This document shows, piece by piece, positions 1 to 7,437 of a DNA stretch of 24,760 nt. Source of the stretch: an uncultured Verrucomicrobiales bacterium (lineage in GTDB: Bacteria; Verrucomicrobiota; Verrucomicrobiia; Verrucomicrobiales; Akkermansiaceae); contig CALBJX010000108.1 of assembly GCA_937893015.1 (NCBI GenBank), positions 1 to 24,760 of the forward strand, written 5' to 3'. The position numbers were made by a program, and so were the translations under genes. The notes beneath the pieces were generated by a model. The model was not told the origin of the DNA. It did not search any database and saw nothing but the letters and a program-made list of their open reading frames with translations. The stretch's first letter is position 1; each line of letters starts with the position of its first letter.

Positions 1-2
1 TG

Positions 3-1115
3 TTCTTCACCTCCATCGTGCGCGACCTGCTGGGCCGCAAGATGAGCAAGAGCCTCGGCAACAGCCCCGACCCGCTGGACCTCATCGCCCGCTACGGTGC
101 GGATGGTCTGCGCTTCGGCCTCATGCGCATCGCCCCCACGGGCACGGATGTGAAGTTCGATGAGAAACAGATTGAGGAAGGCAAGAATTTTGCCAACAAG
201 CTCTACAACGCCGCCCGTTTCCGCATGATGCAGGGCGAGGCCACCACGGAGCCCGCGCCCAAGTTCGCCCCCGTGCACATCGACATCCTTTCCAAGCTCA
301 AGGAGCTGCACGCCACCGTGGCGGATGCGCTCGGCAAGTACGAGTTCAACACTTACACGCAGGCTCTCTACTCCTTCTTCTGGAATGAATACTGCTCCCT
401 CTTCCTCGAGGCCGTGAAGAACGACCTCCGCGAGGGCGACCCCGCCGTGAAGAACGCCACGCTCTTCACCATGGACACCGTGCTGCGCCACTACCTCGCG
501 CTGCTCGCCCCCATCATGCCGCACATCACGGAAGAGCTCTGGCAGAGCCTCGGTTTCGCCAAGAAGCACAACGACCTGCCGCTCATGAGCACGCCGCTCC
601 CCTGCCCCTGCTCCCTGCTCGGCGGCATGGACGAGACGGACATCTCCAAAGCCCGCGCACTGACCACCGCCCTCTACGAGACGGCCAACCGCGCCCGCAA
701 CCTGAAGGCGGAATACAATCTGGCCACCAACAAGAACGTGAAGTTCGTGGTGAAGCCCGGTGCGCTGCCCGTGGATGCCGACCTCGCCGCGCGTCTCGCC
801 CTGCTGGCGGGTGCCAAGGAAACGCTCGTGGACGCCGCTTACGAAGCGCCCAAGGGCACGCCCACCGCGCTCACGCCCTTCGGCGAGCTTTTCCTGCCGC
901 TGGAAGGTCTCGTGGATGTGGAAGCGGAACGCGCCCGCATCGGCAAGCAGCTGGAGAAGATTGACAAGGAAATCATGAAGAGCAACGCCAAGCTCGGCAA
1001 CAGCAAGTTCGTGGACCACGCCCCCGCCGAGGTGGTGGCGCAGGAACGCGAACGCCTTGCCGACTGGGAAGCCAAGAAGGCGCAACTGACCGCCATGCTG
1101 GCCGCGCTCGCCTAA
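3..1115 (+). CDS. valS: Valyl-tRNA synthetase, C-terminal part (cut by left edge)
   Basis: This is the 3' part of a class I aminoacyl-tRNA synthetase that charges tRNA-Val in the cytoplasm. The frame is open from base 3, so the true start lies outside the window. The class I KMSKS signature (RKMSKSLGNSPDP) appears within the first 25 residues, followed by the G-DGLRFGLM stretch typical of Val/Ile/Leu enzymes. Next comes the helical anticodon-binding domain, with an MPHITEELWQ motif around residue 180. The last 60 or so residues are a charged coiled coil (VEAERARIGKQLEKI... KSNAKLGNSKFV), the C-terminal tRNA-binding arm that marks ValS rather than IleS or LeuS. About 370 residues are visible of the roughly 900 usual for the family. 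The next gene begins 15 bases after the stop, so the two are probably co-transcribed. Confidence 0.96.
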   Translation, partial: FFTSIVRDLLGRKMSKSLGNSPDPLDLIARYGADGLRFGLMRIAPTGTDVKFDEKQIEEGKNFANKLYNAARFRMMQGEATTEPAPKFAPVHIDILSKLKELHATVADALGKYEFNTYTQALYSFFWNEYCSLFLEAVKNDLREGDPAVKNATLFTMDTVLRHYLALLAPIMPHITEELWQSLGFAKKHNDLPLMSTPLPCPCSLLGGMDETDISKARALTTALYETANRARNLKAEYNLATNKNVKFVVKPGALPVDADLAARLALLAGAKETLVDAAYEAPKGTPTALTPFGELFLPLEGLVDVEAERARIGKQLEKIDKEIMKSNAKLGNSKFVDHAPAEVVAQERERLADWEAKKAQLTAMLAALA

Positions 1116-1130
1116 CCCGCCAACACCGCC

Positions 1131-1931
1131 ATGCCCACCCTTTCCTACGAGGAACTGAGCCAAGCAGAGCGCGAGGAGCTCGTGCGCTGCGGCATCACCA
1201 ACGCCGAGCAACTGAAACGCTGCACGGCGGAGAGTCTGCAGCACGACTTGACACAGCTGCGGAGCTTTTTCCCGAACCACGCCCCTGCCCTGAGCGAGGA
1301 GCGAGTCTACGCGCTTTGCCCCGCCGAGACGGGAGAAGAGGAGCCGCCGGCACAGGATTTCATCCCCCGCACGACATCGGGTACCCCTGCGGCACAGTTC
1401 AAGCACAAGAAGAATCTGCGCGAGGAAATCATGGCGGAACGAGAAGCCGCGGAACAGGCACGCCGAGTCCGCGTTGCGGACAGCAATCTTTCCGCTGCGG
1501 AAAAACTGGAGCGCATGCACGGGCTCAGCAGACACTTCCATGCCATCCGCTGCAGCCATCCCGGGCGAGTCTATTTCGGTGCGTGGGCCACTCTGCTGCT
1601 GATTATTCCCTTCTTCGCTCTGCTCATTATTCCGGCGATGATGCTGACGGGTGATTTTGAGAACGGCAAGCCCCTGTATTACGGCTTGGGTTTTGCCATA
1701 CTGGTGCTGCCGTGGATTCTGATTGCCCGCCGTGCAGAGTGCGGCGTCTGCCACATCCCGCTATACAAATTCGGCAACTACCCGCACAATCGTGATGCAC
1801 ACCATCTGCCACTGCTCGGCTACACCCTCACCACGGCGCTGCACATCATCTTCCTCTTCTGGTTCCGCTGCCCTGCCTGCGGCACCATGCTGAAAATCAG
1901 CGCACAGGGCAGCCATCGTCACCATCATTAA
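1131..1931 (+). CDS. Conserved hypothetical membrane protein with two CxxC knuckles
   Basis: Function not recognised. The protein has 266 residues. Residues 5-40 (EELSQAEREELVRCGITNAEQLKRCTAESL, read in parts) resemble a helix-hairpin-helix or DUF4332-like helical module. Residues 90-130 are charged and helical. Hydrophobic segments lie at about 148-172, 182-200 and 228-245. A CGVC knuckle (204-207) follows the second segment and a CPAC knuckle (247-250) follows the third, so a putative zinc ribbon is split by a hydrophobic stretch. The tail is His-rich (SHRHHH). No Shine-Dalgarno is visible. The gene lies 15 bases after valS and 7 bases before the next gene, so the three probably form one operon. 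The ATG chosen is the first in frame after the valS stop. Existence as a gene is well supported; any role in metal binding is inference. Confidence 0.8.
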   Translation: MPTLSYEELSQAEREELVRCGITNAEQLKRCTAESLQHDLTQLRSFFPNHAPALSEERVYALCPAETGEEEPPAQDFIPRTTSGTPAAQFKHKKNLREEIMAEREAAEQARRVRVADSNLSAAEKLERMHGLSRHFHAIRCSHPGRVYFGAWATLLLIIPFFALLIIPAMMLTGDFENGKPLYYGLGFAILVLPWILIARRAECGVCHIPLYKFGNYPHNRDAHHLPLLGYTLTTALHIIFLFWFRCPACGTMLKISAQGSHRHHH

Positions 1932-1938
1932 GTCCGAC

Positions 1939-2382
1939 ATGCGCTTACACATTCTCGCTGCCCTGAGTCTCATTGTCCTGAGCGGAACCGCGCTGTGTGC
2001 CCCGGCCTCGGAGGAAGTGTCCGCCCCCGCTGCCGTGGCGGAACCGGACAGCCATGCCGAAGTGGCAGATGCATTGGTGGATCTGTTGCAACGCACCCTC
2101 ACCACACTGGAGCAATGCACGGACGAGGCCTCCGTCAACGCCGCTTTGCCGACCCTGCAGGCGCAACGAGAAGAGGCGGAGACCCTCATCGCGCGACAGG
2201 CCGCCCTCCCCGAACCGACCATACAGGACTACATGGCGGCCCAAGCCCGAGCCAATGATTTTCTGGACGCCAAAAGAGCCATCCGAGCCCACATAGAGCG
2301 GCTGCAGGCAGAAGGGCTCATGACCGACAAAATCCGCCGAATTCTCGGAATTGCCCCCGAAACGGCAGAGGCAGGCAAATAA
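1939..2382 (+). CDS. Small secreted helical protein, hypothetical
   Basis: Function not recognised. This 147-residue protein begins with a clear Sec signal peptide (MRLHILAALSLIVLSGTALC, cleavage probably after an Ala/Cys near residue 20-22). An Ala/Pro/Glu linker follows, then predicted helices rich in Glu, Ala, Gln and Arg (about residues 40-140). It is therefore expected in the periplasm or at the cell surface. The Cys at residue 20 is followed by AP. The preceding GTAL is a poor lipobox, so lipidation is uncertain. It starts 7 bases after the upstream gene, has no visible Shine-Dalgarno, and is followed by a strong rho-independent terminator, so it is the last gene of the valS unit. Confidence 0.75.
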   Translation: MRLHILAALSLIVLSGTALCAPASEEVSAPAAVAEPDSHAEVADALVDLLQRTLTTLEQCTDEASVNAALPTLQAQREEAETLIARQAALPEPTIQDYMAAQARANDFLDAKRAIRAHIERLQAEGLMTDKIRRILGIAPETAEAGK

Positions 2383-2410
2383 CGACTGCTGGTAACAAAA
2401 CTTTTTTTAC

Positions 2411-2449
2411 ACACCACCACACACAAGATATGGTGGTGTTTCTTTTTTC
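2411..2449 (+). terminator. Rho-independent terminator of the valS operon
   Basis: A perfect 9-bp stem (acaccacca at 2411-2419, tggtggtgt at 2431-2439) with an 11-base loop is followed by a T-rich tract (ttcttttttct). It lies 28 bases after the preceding stop and ends the valS transcription unit. Confidence 0.85.
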
Positions 2450-2517
2450 TCAGTGCCACATTCTTGAACGAGAAGAAAAGGACCGGGGATGCCGGCTTCC
2501 GCGCAAAAATTTTGTGC

Positions 2518-2545
2518 TTGCATAAAGTCAGCAAAGCCGTAATAT
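2518..2545 (+). promoter_or_regulatory. Putative sigma70 promoter of the marR-yfiH-MTHFS operon
   Basis: TTGCAT (2518-2523), a 16-base spacer, then TAATAT (2540-2545). The start codon is 29 bases after the -10 box, so this transcript should carry a leader of about 22 bases, unlike most units in the window. The leader has no Shine-Dalgarno. Confidence 0.65.
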
Positions 2546-2574
2546 CTCGATGTACGAAGTAATTTTCCCCGGCC

Positions 2575-3021
2575 ATGAGCAACAACAATCTCACCCAGAC
2601 CGAAGTGCAGCACCTTGCGGATTTCGTCCTCTTCTCCCAGCGCAGCTGCATCCTGCGTCTCTCCCCGATTCTGAATCAGGGGCGCGTGTCCTACCCGCAG
2701 TTCTTCCTGCTGGCCTACCTTGCAGAGGAGGATTGCCTCTCCATGAGCAGCATCGCCAAGATGATGGGCCACTCCACCGCCGCGGCTACAGGTATGGTGG
2801 ACAAGCTGCAGGAGCTCGGCCATCTCAAGCGCTTCACCGCGGCATCCGACCGCCGCAAGATTATGGTGAAAATCACCGAACAGGGCCGTGCGCTGGTGGA
2901 GGACATGCGCCGCAACATCGCGCAGGACCTTGCCCAGATGATGGCCGACACAGCCACGGACACGGAAACTATGAGCCGCGCCGGCAAGACCGTCAGCCGC
3001 CACGCCACTGCCACCAAGTAA
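2575..3021 (+). CDS. MarR-family winged-helix transcriptional regulator
   Basis: A 148-residue protein of typical MarR length. An N-terminal dimerisation helix region is followed by a winged helix-turn-helix at about residues 55-110: LSMSSIAKMMGHSTAAATGMVDKL forms the HTH and HLKRFTAASDRRKIMVKIT the wing, with the conserved D-R-R-K of the family. MarR proteins are cytoplasmic dimers that usually repress their own promoter and neighbours and are released by small aromatic or oxidant ligands. Here the ligand is unknown. The gene opens a probable operon with the YfiH-like enzyme 18 bases downstream and 5-formyl-THF cyclo-ligase after that, so it may control them. The C-terminal 25 residues (TATDTETMSRAGKTVSRHATATK, in parts) are polar and probably disordered. 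Confidence 0.9.
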   Translation: MSNNNLTQTEVQHLADFVLFSQRSCILRLSPILNQGRVSYPQFFLLAYLAEEDCLSMSSIAKMMGHSTAAATGMVDKLQELGHLKRFTAASDRRKIMVKITEQGRALVEDMRRNIAQDLAQMMADTATDTETMSRAGKTVSRHATATK

Positions 3022-3039
3022 TTTTCGCTATCCTCAACC

Positions 3040-3723
3040 ATGAGCGACTTCACCCCTTCCTACCTCGACAAGCTCAACGCTTTCCCCGAGAACTTCGCCC
3101 GCTTCATCACCCGCGTGCCCGGTGTGCCCACCACAACGGACCGCGTAGCCGTCATCTCCGCCCTCACCCCCACGCATGAGCAGGTGCTGCGCGACGGCGG
3201 CATCGACCCCAAGATGTTGCGCCGCGCCCAGCAGATTCACAGCAACAAGGTGGCCCTCGTCGGCGACATCGGCTGCTCCTACCCCGTGGAGGGCGTGGAC
3301 GCGCTCTTCTGCGGCGGCGTGGCGGACTGCTGCCTCGGCATCTATGTGGCGGACTGCGCCGCCGTCTGGATCTACGACCCCGTGACGGGCTGCCGTGCGC
3401 TCGCGCACTCCGGCAAGCTCGGCACGCAACAGAACATCGTGGGCGAGACCCTCCGCGCCATGCACAAGATTCTGCATGTGCAGCCTATCGACTGCATCGC
3501 CGTCATCTCCCCCTGCATCCGCCCCCCGCACTACGAGGTGGACATCCCCACCCGCATCAAGGAGGAGCTCGAAGAGGCCGGCATGCTGCGCGAGAACATC
3601 ATCGACAGCGGGCTGGACACCGCCGCCGACCTCGACACCTTCTACTCCTACCGCATGGAGAAGGGCAACACGGGGCGCATGCTCGCCCTCTTCGGTCGTC
3701 TGCCGCAGGAAGACCATGCCTGA
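3040..3723 (+). CDS. YfiH/LACC1-family purine nucleoside phosphorylase / polyphenol oxidase-like enzyme, divergent
   Basis: A member of the DUF152/YfiH family. These cytoplasmic enzymes bind zinc or copper and are reported to cleave purine nucleosides (adenosine phosphorylase and deaminase activities), and earlier were described as polyphenol oxidases. Family landmarks are present in order: QIHSNKV with candidate metal ligand H67, VADC with C106, AHSGKLGT with H123, SPCIRPPHYEVD (about 157-168) and FYSYRMEKGNTGRM (about 201-214). All three canonical metal ligands (His, Cys, His) are kept. The usual HAGWRGT motif reads HSGKLGT, and the usual GP-I reads SPCI, so this is a divergent branch. It has 227 residues, close to the family norm of about 240. 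Its last 8 bases overlap the next gene, indicating translational coupling. Confidence 0.85.
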   Translation: MSDFTPSYLDKLNAFPENFARFITRVPGVPTTTDRVAVISALTPTHEQVLRDGGIDPKMLRRAQQIHSNKVALVGDIGCSYPVEGVDALFCGGVADCCLGIYVADCAAVWIYDPVTGCRALAHSGKLGTQQNIVGETLRAMHKILHVQPIDCIAVISPCIRPPHYEVDIPTRIKEELEEAGMLRENIIDSGLDTAADLDTFYSYRMEKGNTGRMLALFGRLPQEDHA

Positions 3724-4279
3724 GCCCGACAAACAGCACCTGCGGCAGCAAATGGTCGCGCGACTCCGCGCCGCTGCTGCCGCTGATTCCGAGGGGCGGC
3801 GTTCAGCCGCCCTTCGCGCGTTGCTCGCCCCCCTGCTCTCGCCTGCCGACGGGCGTTCCCTCTGCGTGGGCATCTACTCCCCCCTCCCCCACGAGGTCAA
3901 CCTTCTGCCCCTGCTCACCGAGCACCCCTTGCACCGATTCTGCTTTCCCCGCTGCCTGAAGGGGCACGCCATGGAGTTCCGCCACGTCCGCGAGCCGGCA
4001 AGCGACATGGTGCCCGCCGCCATGGGCATCCCCGCGCCGAAGTTGAGTTGCCCCCTCATCGCCCCGCAGGAGCTCGACATTCTCATCGTCCCCGGGCTTG
4101 CCTTCACCGCCCGCGGAGAACGACTCGGCTACGGCGGCGGCTACTACGACCGCTACATCCCGCAGTGCCGACAGGCACACGTTCTCGCGCTCGCCTTCCC
4201 CGAGCAGATATGCGACACGCTCCCCACGGAGCCGCACGATTGCCGCATCGGGAACATCATCTGCGCCGGCATCAGCTGA
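3716..4279 (+). CDS. 5-formyltetrahydrofolate cyclo-ligase
   Basis: Converts 5-formyl-THF to 5,10-methenyl-THF using ATP in cytoplasmic one-carbon metabolism. It has 187 residues, close to the family norm. The diagnostic C-terminal signature RLGYGGGYYDRYI is complete. An N-terminal basic helix carries the usual lysine/arginine pattern (DKQHLRQQM), and YSPLPHEVN and DILIVPGLAF match internal family blocks. The ATG at 3716 overlaps the stop of the yfiH-like gene (ATGCCTGA), and an AGGAAG just upstream is one of the very few Shine-Dalgarno-like sequences in the window. The open frame extends further upstream, but a start inside the yfiH-like gene is not supported. It converges on the Sel1 lipoprotein gene with only 33 bases between stops and no clear terminator. 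Confidence 0.93.
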   Translation: MPEPDKQHLRQQMVARLRAAAAADSEGRRSAALRALLAPLLSPADGRSLCVGIYSPLPHEVNLLPLLTEHPLHRFCFPRCLKGHAMEFRHVREPASDMVPAAMGIPAPKLSCPLIAPQELDILIVPGLAFTARGERLGYGGGYYDRYIPQCRQAHVLALAFPEQICDTLPTEPHDCRIGNIICAGIS

Positions 4280-4312
4280 AAGGTGCTGTCCCCGCTCCGT
4301 CGCGCAGGATGG

Positions 4313-5170
4313 TCACAGCTTCTCCAGACGCTTGCTCCATGCCTCGGCTTCTTTCTCATGTTCGGCGGCATCGGGGGCGTTGCGGAGGAGATTGATAAGC
4401 AGGGCAATAGCCTGGGGATAATCCTGCCCCGCCGCCATGCGAAGCAGAGCCATGCCGCGCTGTTCATCGCAGGGGACGGGGTCACCGAGCATCAGCATCT
4501 GGGAAAAGACAAGCTGGGCAAGAGGATCCCCGCCCATGGCACCGCGCTCATACCACGCTGCTGCTTCCTGAGGGTCGGCAGGCACGTTGACACCCTTCAT
4601 GTAAATCGCGCCGAGTGCGGTTGCCGCTTGCGGCACCCCGCCGCGCTGCCCCTCGCGCACGGCGCGGCGAAGCAGGTCGATACCTTCCCGGGAGCTCTCA
4701 GGACGGCGGGCGAGCACACGACCGAGGCGGAACTGAGCCTCCGCGATGTCAGCTTCCGCCGCCACACGCCAATGAGCGACGGCGGCGGCTTCATCCTTCG
4801 TCGTGCCGTTGCCGTCCATGCAAAGCATGCCGAGGAAGAGGTGCGCCTCCTTGCTGCCCTGCACGGCAGCGGCGCTGAACCACTTGAAAGCCTCGTCATA
4901 ATCGGGCTTCACCTTGCCGTCACGCCCGCCTGAGAGGTATATGCCGGCCAAGTCCGTCTGCGCCTGCAAGAGCCCCCCTTCCGCGGCGCGTCGCAGCCAT
5001 ACCATCGCGCTCTCTGCGTCGGAGGCATCATGCTCCACATTCGGCTGCATCAGCGCCCGTGCGCGATCGTACATCTCCTGCGGCGTCCCGGGAGCTTCAC
5101 TCTTCGGACTCTCGGGGTCACAAGAGACCAAGAGGCAAAGACACAAGACGGAGCACAAGCGCATTCTCAT
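4313..5170 (-). CDS. Sel1-repeat lipoprotein
   Basis: A 285-residue lipoprotein. The signal peptide MRMRLCSVLCLCLLVSC carries a lipobox (LVSC, lipidated C17) followed by DPESP. The Asp at +2 would suggest inner-membrane retention under the E. coli rule, which may not apply here. The rest is a run of Sel1/TPR-like repeats from about residue 35 to 270 (for example AMVWLRRAAEGGLLQAQTDLAG, EAFKWFSAAAVQGSKEAHLFLG and EAAAWYERGAMGGDPLAQ, each an A-W-x-x-A-A-x-x-G unit). Sel1 repeats form an alpha-solenoid for protein-protein binding; the partner is unknown. An in-frame start 27 bases further upstream would overlap the -10 box, so the ATG at 5170 (or 5164) is preferred. Confidence 0.88.
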   Translation of the reverse strand: MRMRLCSVLCLCLLVSCDPESPKSEAPGTPQEMYDRARALMQPNVEHDASDAESAMVWLRRAAEGGLLQAQTDLAGIYLSGGRDGKVKPDYDEAFKWFSAAAVQGSKEAHLFLGMLCMDGNGTTKDEAAAVAHWRVAAEADIAEAQFRLGRVLARRPESSREGIDLLRRAVREGQRGGVPQAATALGAIYMKGVNVPADPQEAAAWYERGAMGGDPLAQLVFSQMLMLGDPVPCDEQRGMALLRMAAGQDYPQAIALLINLLRNAPDAAEHEKEAEAWSKRLEKL

Positions 5171-5176
5171 GGGCAC

Positions 5177-5204
5177 ATTATAGCGGAAAGGGCGCAAGGT
5201 GCAA
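5177..5204 (-). promoter_or_regulatory. Putative promoter of the Sel1 lipoprotein gene (leaderless)
   Basis: On the minus strand, TTGCAC (5199-5204), a 16-base spacer and a perfect TATAAT (5177-5182). Only 6 bases separate the -10 box from the ATG, so transcription should begin at or next to the start codon. Confidence 0.75.
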
Positions 5205-5284
5205 GCCCCGATTCAAATCATGTACGTTGAGCGCTCGGCCATGAGCAAATCCGGAAAACAGAAGGCGACAGCCCCCACCGGGGT

Positions 5285-5318
5285 ACAAAAAACGATCTGA
5301 CGCAAGCGTCAGATCGTT
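5285..5318 (-). terminator. Rho-independent terminator of pgi
   Basis: Inverted repeat 5291-5303 / 5306-5318 (13 bases per arm, around aacgatctgacgc). On the minus strand it is followed by a run of T from the acaaaaaa at 5285-5292. It sits 50 bases past the pgi stop. Confidence 0.85.
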
Positions 5319-5367
5319 GTCGTTCGCTCGCGGCGATAGTCGCGGGCTTTTCAGTTTTGTCCTTCCA

Positions 5368-6900
5368 TCAAAGGGCGAAGGTATCGCCGCAGGGGCAGTC
5401 CCCCATCACCCACTTGGCCTTGCCGGATTCGGCAATGTGAACGAGCGCGTGGTAGGTATCCTCCTCATCGGCGGAGACCTTGGCCGCGATATCGGCAGCC
5501 GTGGCGGGGGTGTCCGTCAGTGCGCCCTGCACGGAGGCGAGGAGCTTGAGGAAGACGTTGGCGGCGAGCTTGCCCGCCTGCACGCCCGGCTGGTGGTAGG
5601 CGTTGATGTGGATAAGGCTGGCGTAGAAGCTGACGGCACGCTCGAAGAGGGCAATCAGCTGGCCCAGCGTGTAGGCATTCACCGTGGGGATGGAGATGGT
5701 GATGCTCTTGCGGCCGCTCTCGGCGAGAGCCTTGCGGGTGCCGCGCAGGAAACCCTGCAGGTAGTCGCCCGCCGTGAAGCCGGGTTCCACCTCCACCATG
5801 TCGGTGGGGGCCTGACGCACCTCAATGAAGGTCACGAAGAAGTTATCCAGACCATCGCGCAGCTGCTGCACATAGGCGTGCTGGTCGGTGGAGCCCTTGT
5901 TGCCGTACACGGAGATACCTTGGTTCACCTTGTTGCCGTCGAGGTCAAGCTCCTTGCCCAGCGACTCCATGATGAGCTGCTGGAGATACTTGGAGAACAG
6001 CACGAGGCTGTCCTTGTAGGGCAGCACGACCATGTCCTTGGCACCCTTGCCCTGGCCCGCGGCGTACCACGCGAGCGCGAGCTTCATGGAGGCGTTGTTC
6101 GCGGTGTCGGCCACGCGGGTCTTGGCATCCATATCGGCGGCACCCTTCAGCAAGGCATCGATATCCACACCCTGCAGAGAAGCGGGCACGAGGCCGACCA
6201 CGGAAGTCTCGGAGGTGCGGCCGCCCACCCAGTCTTCCATGGGGAAACGCTTCACCCACCCCTCAGCCACGGCCACAGAGTCGAGCTTGGAGCCCACGCC
6301 CGTCACGGCCACTGCCTGTTTGGCGAAGGACACGCCCTTCTTCTCGAAGTAAGCCTGCGCACAGACCATGCCGTTGCGCGTCTCGGGCGTGCCGCCGGAC
6401 TTGGAGATAACGACCACCAGCGTCTCGGTGAGCGGCAGGGTGTCCAGCACGCGGTACATGCCGTCGGGGTCGGTGTTGTCGAGGAAGGCCATGTGCAGAC
6501 CCTTGCCGGGCAGCGCATCCGCCACGAGCTCGGGGCCCAGCGCAGAACCGCCGATGCCGATGACAAGGCAGGTGGTGTAGGGCTTGCCGTTGGGGGCAAG
6601 GATGGAGCCGCTCAGCACCTCGGCGGCGAAGGCCTTGAGGTCCGCGAGGGGGCCGTCGATAGCGGCCTTGAGCGCAGCGGTGGGGGCGATGGCGCTGTTG
6701 CGCAGCCAGTAGTGGCCGACCATGCGCTTCTCATCAGGGTTGGCAATCACACCGCTCTCCAGCGCGGCGATGTCGCTGTAGGCGCGATCAATGAGGGGCT
6801 TCATCTCCGTCAAGAACTCGTCCGTCAGGGGCAGCTTGGAAAAATCCAGAGAAATCCCCATCTCGGGGTAACGCAGAAGTTGCTGAGCGTACAATTTCAT
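5368..6900 (-). CDS. pgi: Glucose-6-phosphate isomerase
   Basis: Interconverts glucose-6-phosphate and fructose-6-phosphate in cytoplasmic glycolysis and gluconeogenesis. It has 510 residues. The SIS-fold sugar-phosphate loop GIGGSALGPE starts at about residue 115, and SKSGGTPET (166-174) is the second phosphate-binding motif. QLIMESLGKE supplies the catalytic glutamate (E312), and GNKGSTDQHAYVQQ contains the base-catalyst histidine (H341). Later NAYTLGQLIALFE and NAYHQPGVQAGK match the C-terminal PGI signature, including its lysine. The start at 6900 gives MKLYAQQLL. A longer in-frame start 39 bases upstream would lie over the promoter and is rejected. The gene is transcribed alone and ends at its own terminator. 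Confidence 0.97.
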   Translation of the reverse strand: MKLYAQQLLRYPEMGISLDFSKLPLTDEFLTEMKPLIDRAYSDIAALESGVIANPDEKRMVGHYWLRNSAIAPTAALKAAIDGPLADLKAFAAEVLSGSILAPNGKPYTTCLVIGIGGSALGPELVADALPGKGLHMAFLDNTDPDGMYRVLDTLPLTETLVVVISKSGGTPETRNGMVCAQAYFEKKGVSFAKQAVAVTGVGSKLDSVAVAEGWVKRFPMEDWVGGRTSETSVVGLVPASLQGVDIDALLKGAADMDAKTRVADTANNASMKLALAWYAAGQGKGAKDMVVLPYKDSLVLFSKYLQQLIMESLGKELDLDGNKVNQGISVYGNKGSTDQHAYVQQLRDGLDNFFVTFIEVRQAPTDMVEVEPGFTAGDYLQGFLRGTRKALAESGRKSITISIPTVNAYTLGQLIALFERAVSFYASLIHINAYHQPGVQAGKLAANVFLKLLASVQGALTDTPATAADIAAKVSADEEDTYHALVHIAESGKAKWVMGDCPCGDTFAL

Positions 6901-6910
6901 AACGGCGCCC

Positions 6911-6939
6911 ATTATACGCCGCTCCCCTGTTGCGTGCAA
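6911..6939 (-). promoter_or_regulatory. Putative pgi promoter
   Basis: Minus strand: TTGCAC (6934-6939), a 17-base spacer and a perfect TATAAT (6911-6916). The ATG begins 10 bases after the -10 box, predicting a leader of about 3 bases or none. Confidence 0.8.
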
Positions 6940-6982
6940 GGCAAATTTCCCGCGTTTCGCGCGTGTTCACACGCGGTTTTCC

Positions 6983-7012
6983 TTGACAACGGCGGGCATT
7001 CCTGCGTATAGT
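6983..7012 (+). promoter_or_regulatory. Putative yggL promoter
   Basis: A perfect TTGACA (6983-6988), an 18-base spacer and TATAGT (7007-7012), with the ATG only 9 bases beyond. It is divergent from the pgi promoter, and the two -35 boxes lie 43 bases apart. Confidence 0.8.
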
Positions 7013-7021
7013 AGTTGCGCT

Positions 7022-7351
7022 ATGAAAAAAAGACTCCGCAAGAAGTACCGTGTGGGCGAGTTCCGCGAGCTCTGCTTTGAGTTCTCCTTTGATTACAAGG
7101 GCGACGTGACCGCTCCCGAATGCGAGGCTTTCCTGCACGCCTTCGTGTCCGACTGCATCGAAGCCAACGGCCTCAACTGCGAAGGCAACATGACGGACGA
7201 GGGCTGCAACATCATCGCCAAAGCCATCGACCCCACCAAGACCACCGAGGAGCAGCGCACCGCCGTCAAGACTTGGCTGGAAAGCCGCGAGGACGTGGTC
7301 ATCAACTCTTTCAGCGAGCTGACGGACGCTTGGTACGCCCGCCTCGGCTGA
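7022..7351 (+). CDS. yggL: YggL-family 50S ribosome-binding protein (DUF469)
   Basis: A 109-residue protein matching the YggL family as I remember the E. coli protein. A basic start MKKRLRKKYRVGEFRELCFEF corresponds to the RLRKK...EFQELGF block. The C-terminal TEEQRTAVKTWLESRE...FSELTDAWY corresponds to TEEHQAIVRKWLEER...SELFDVWW. In E. coli YggL associates with the 50S subunit and assembly GTPases; the exact role is unsettled. The ATG at 7022 is chosen because a -10 box ends 9 bases before it. Earlier in-frame GTG/TTG codons fall inside the promoter. Citrate synthase follows 86 bases downstream on the same strand and may be co-transcribed. Confidence 0.85.
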   Translation: MKKRLRKKYRVGEFRELCFEFSFDYKGDVTAPECEAFLHAFVSDCIEANGLNCEGNMTDEGCNIIAKAIDPTKTTEEQRTAVKTWLESREDVVINSFSELTDAWYARLG

Positions 7352-7379
7352 GTCGCTGAGCTTTTCCCCCTTTCACCCC

Positions 7380-7416
7380 GGCAGACGGTGAGCACCGCAA
7401 GGTGCAAAAGTCTGCC
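7380..7416 (+). other. Hairpin with GCAA tetraloop in front of gltA
   Basis: The outer stem ggcagac (7380-7386) pairs with gtctgcc (7410-7416). The inner stem gcacc (7392-7396) pairs with ggtgc (7401-7405), closed by a GNRA tetraloop gcaa (7397-7400). It has no T-tract, so it is unlikely to be an ordinary terminator. It ends 21 bases before the gltA ATG and would lie in the 5' leader of a yggL-gltA transcript. Confidence 0.6.
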
Positions 7417-7437
7417 GACTTCCCCTGAATACGCAGC

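Noticed and set aside
5317..7011. A 564-codon open frame on the plus strand opposite pgi
   Set aside because: It lies antisense to a perfect pgi gene; its product is a His/Val/Gly-rich stretch without family motifs, typical of a third-position GC shadow.
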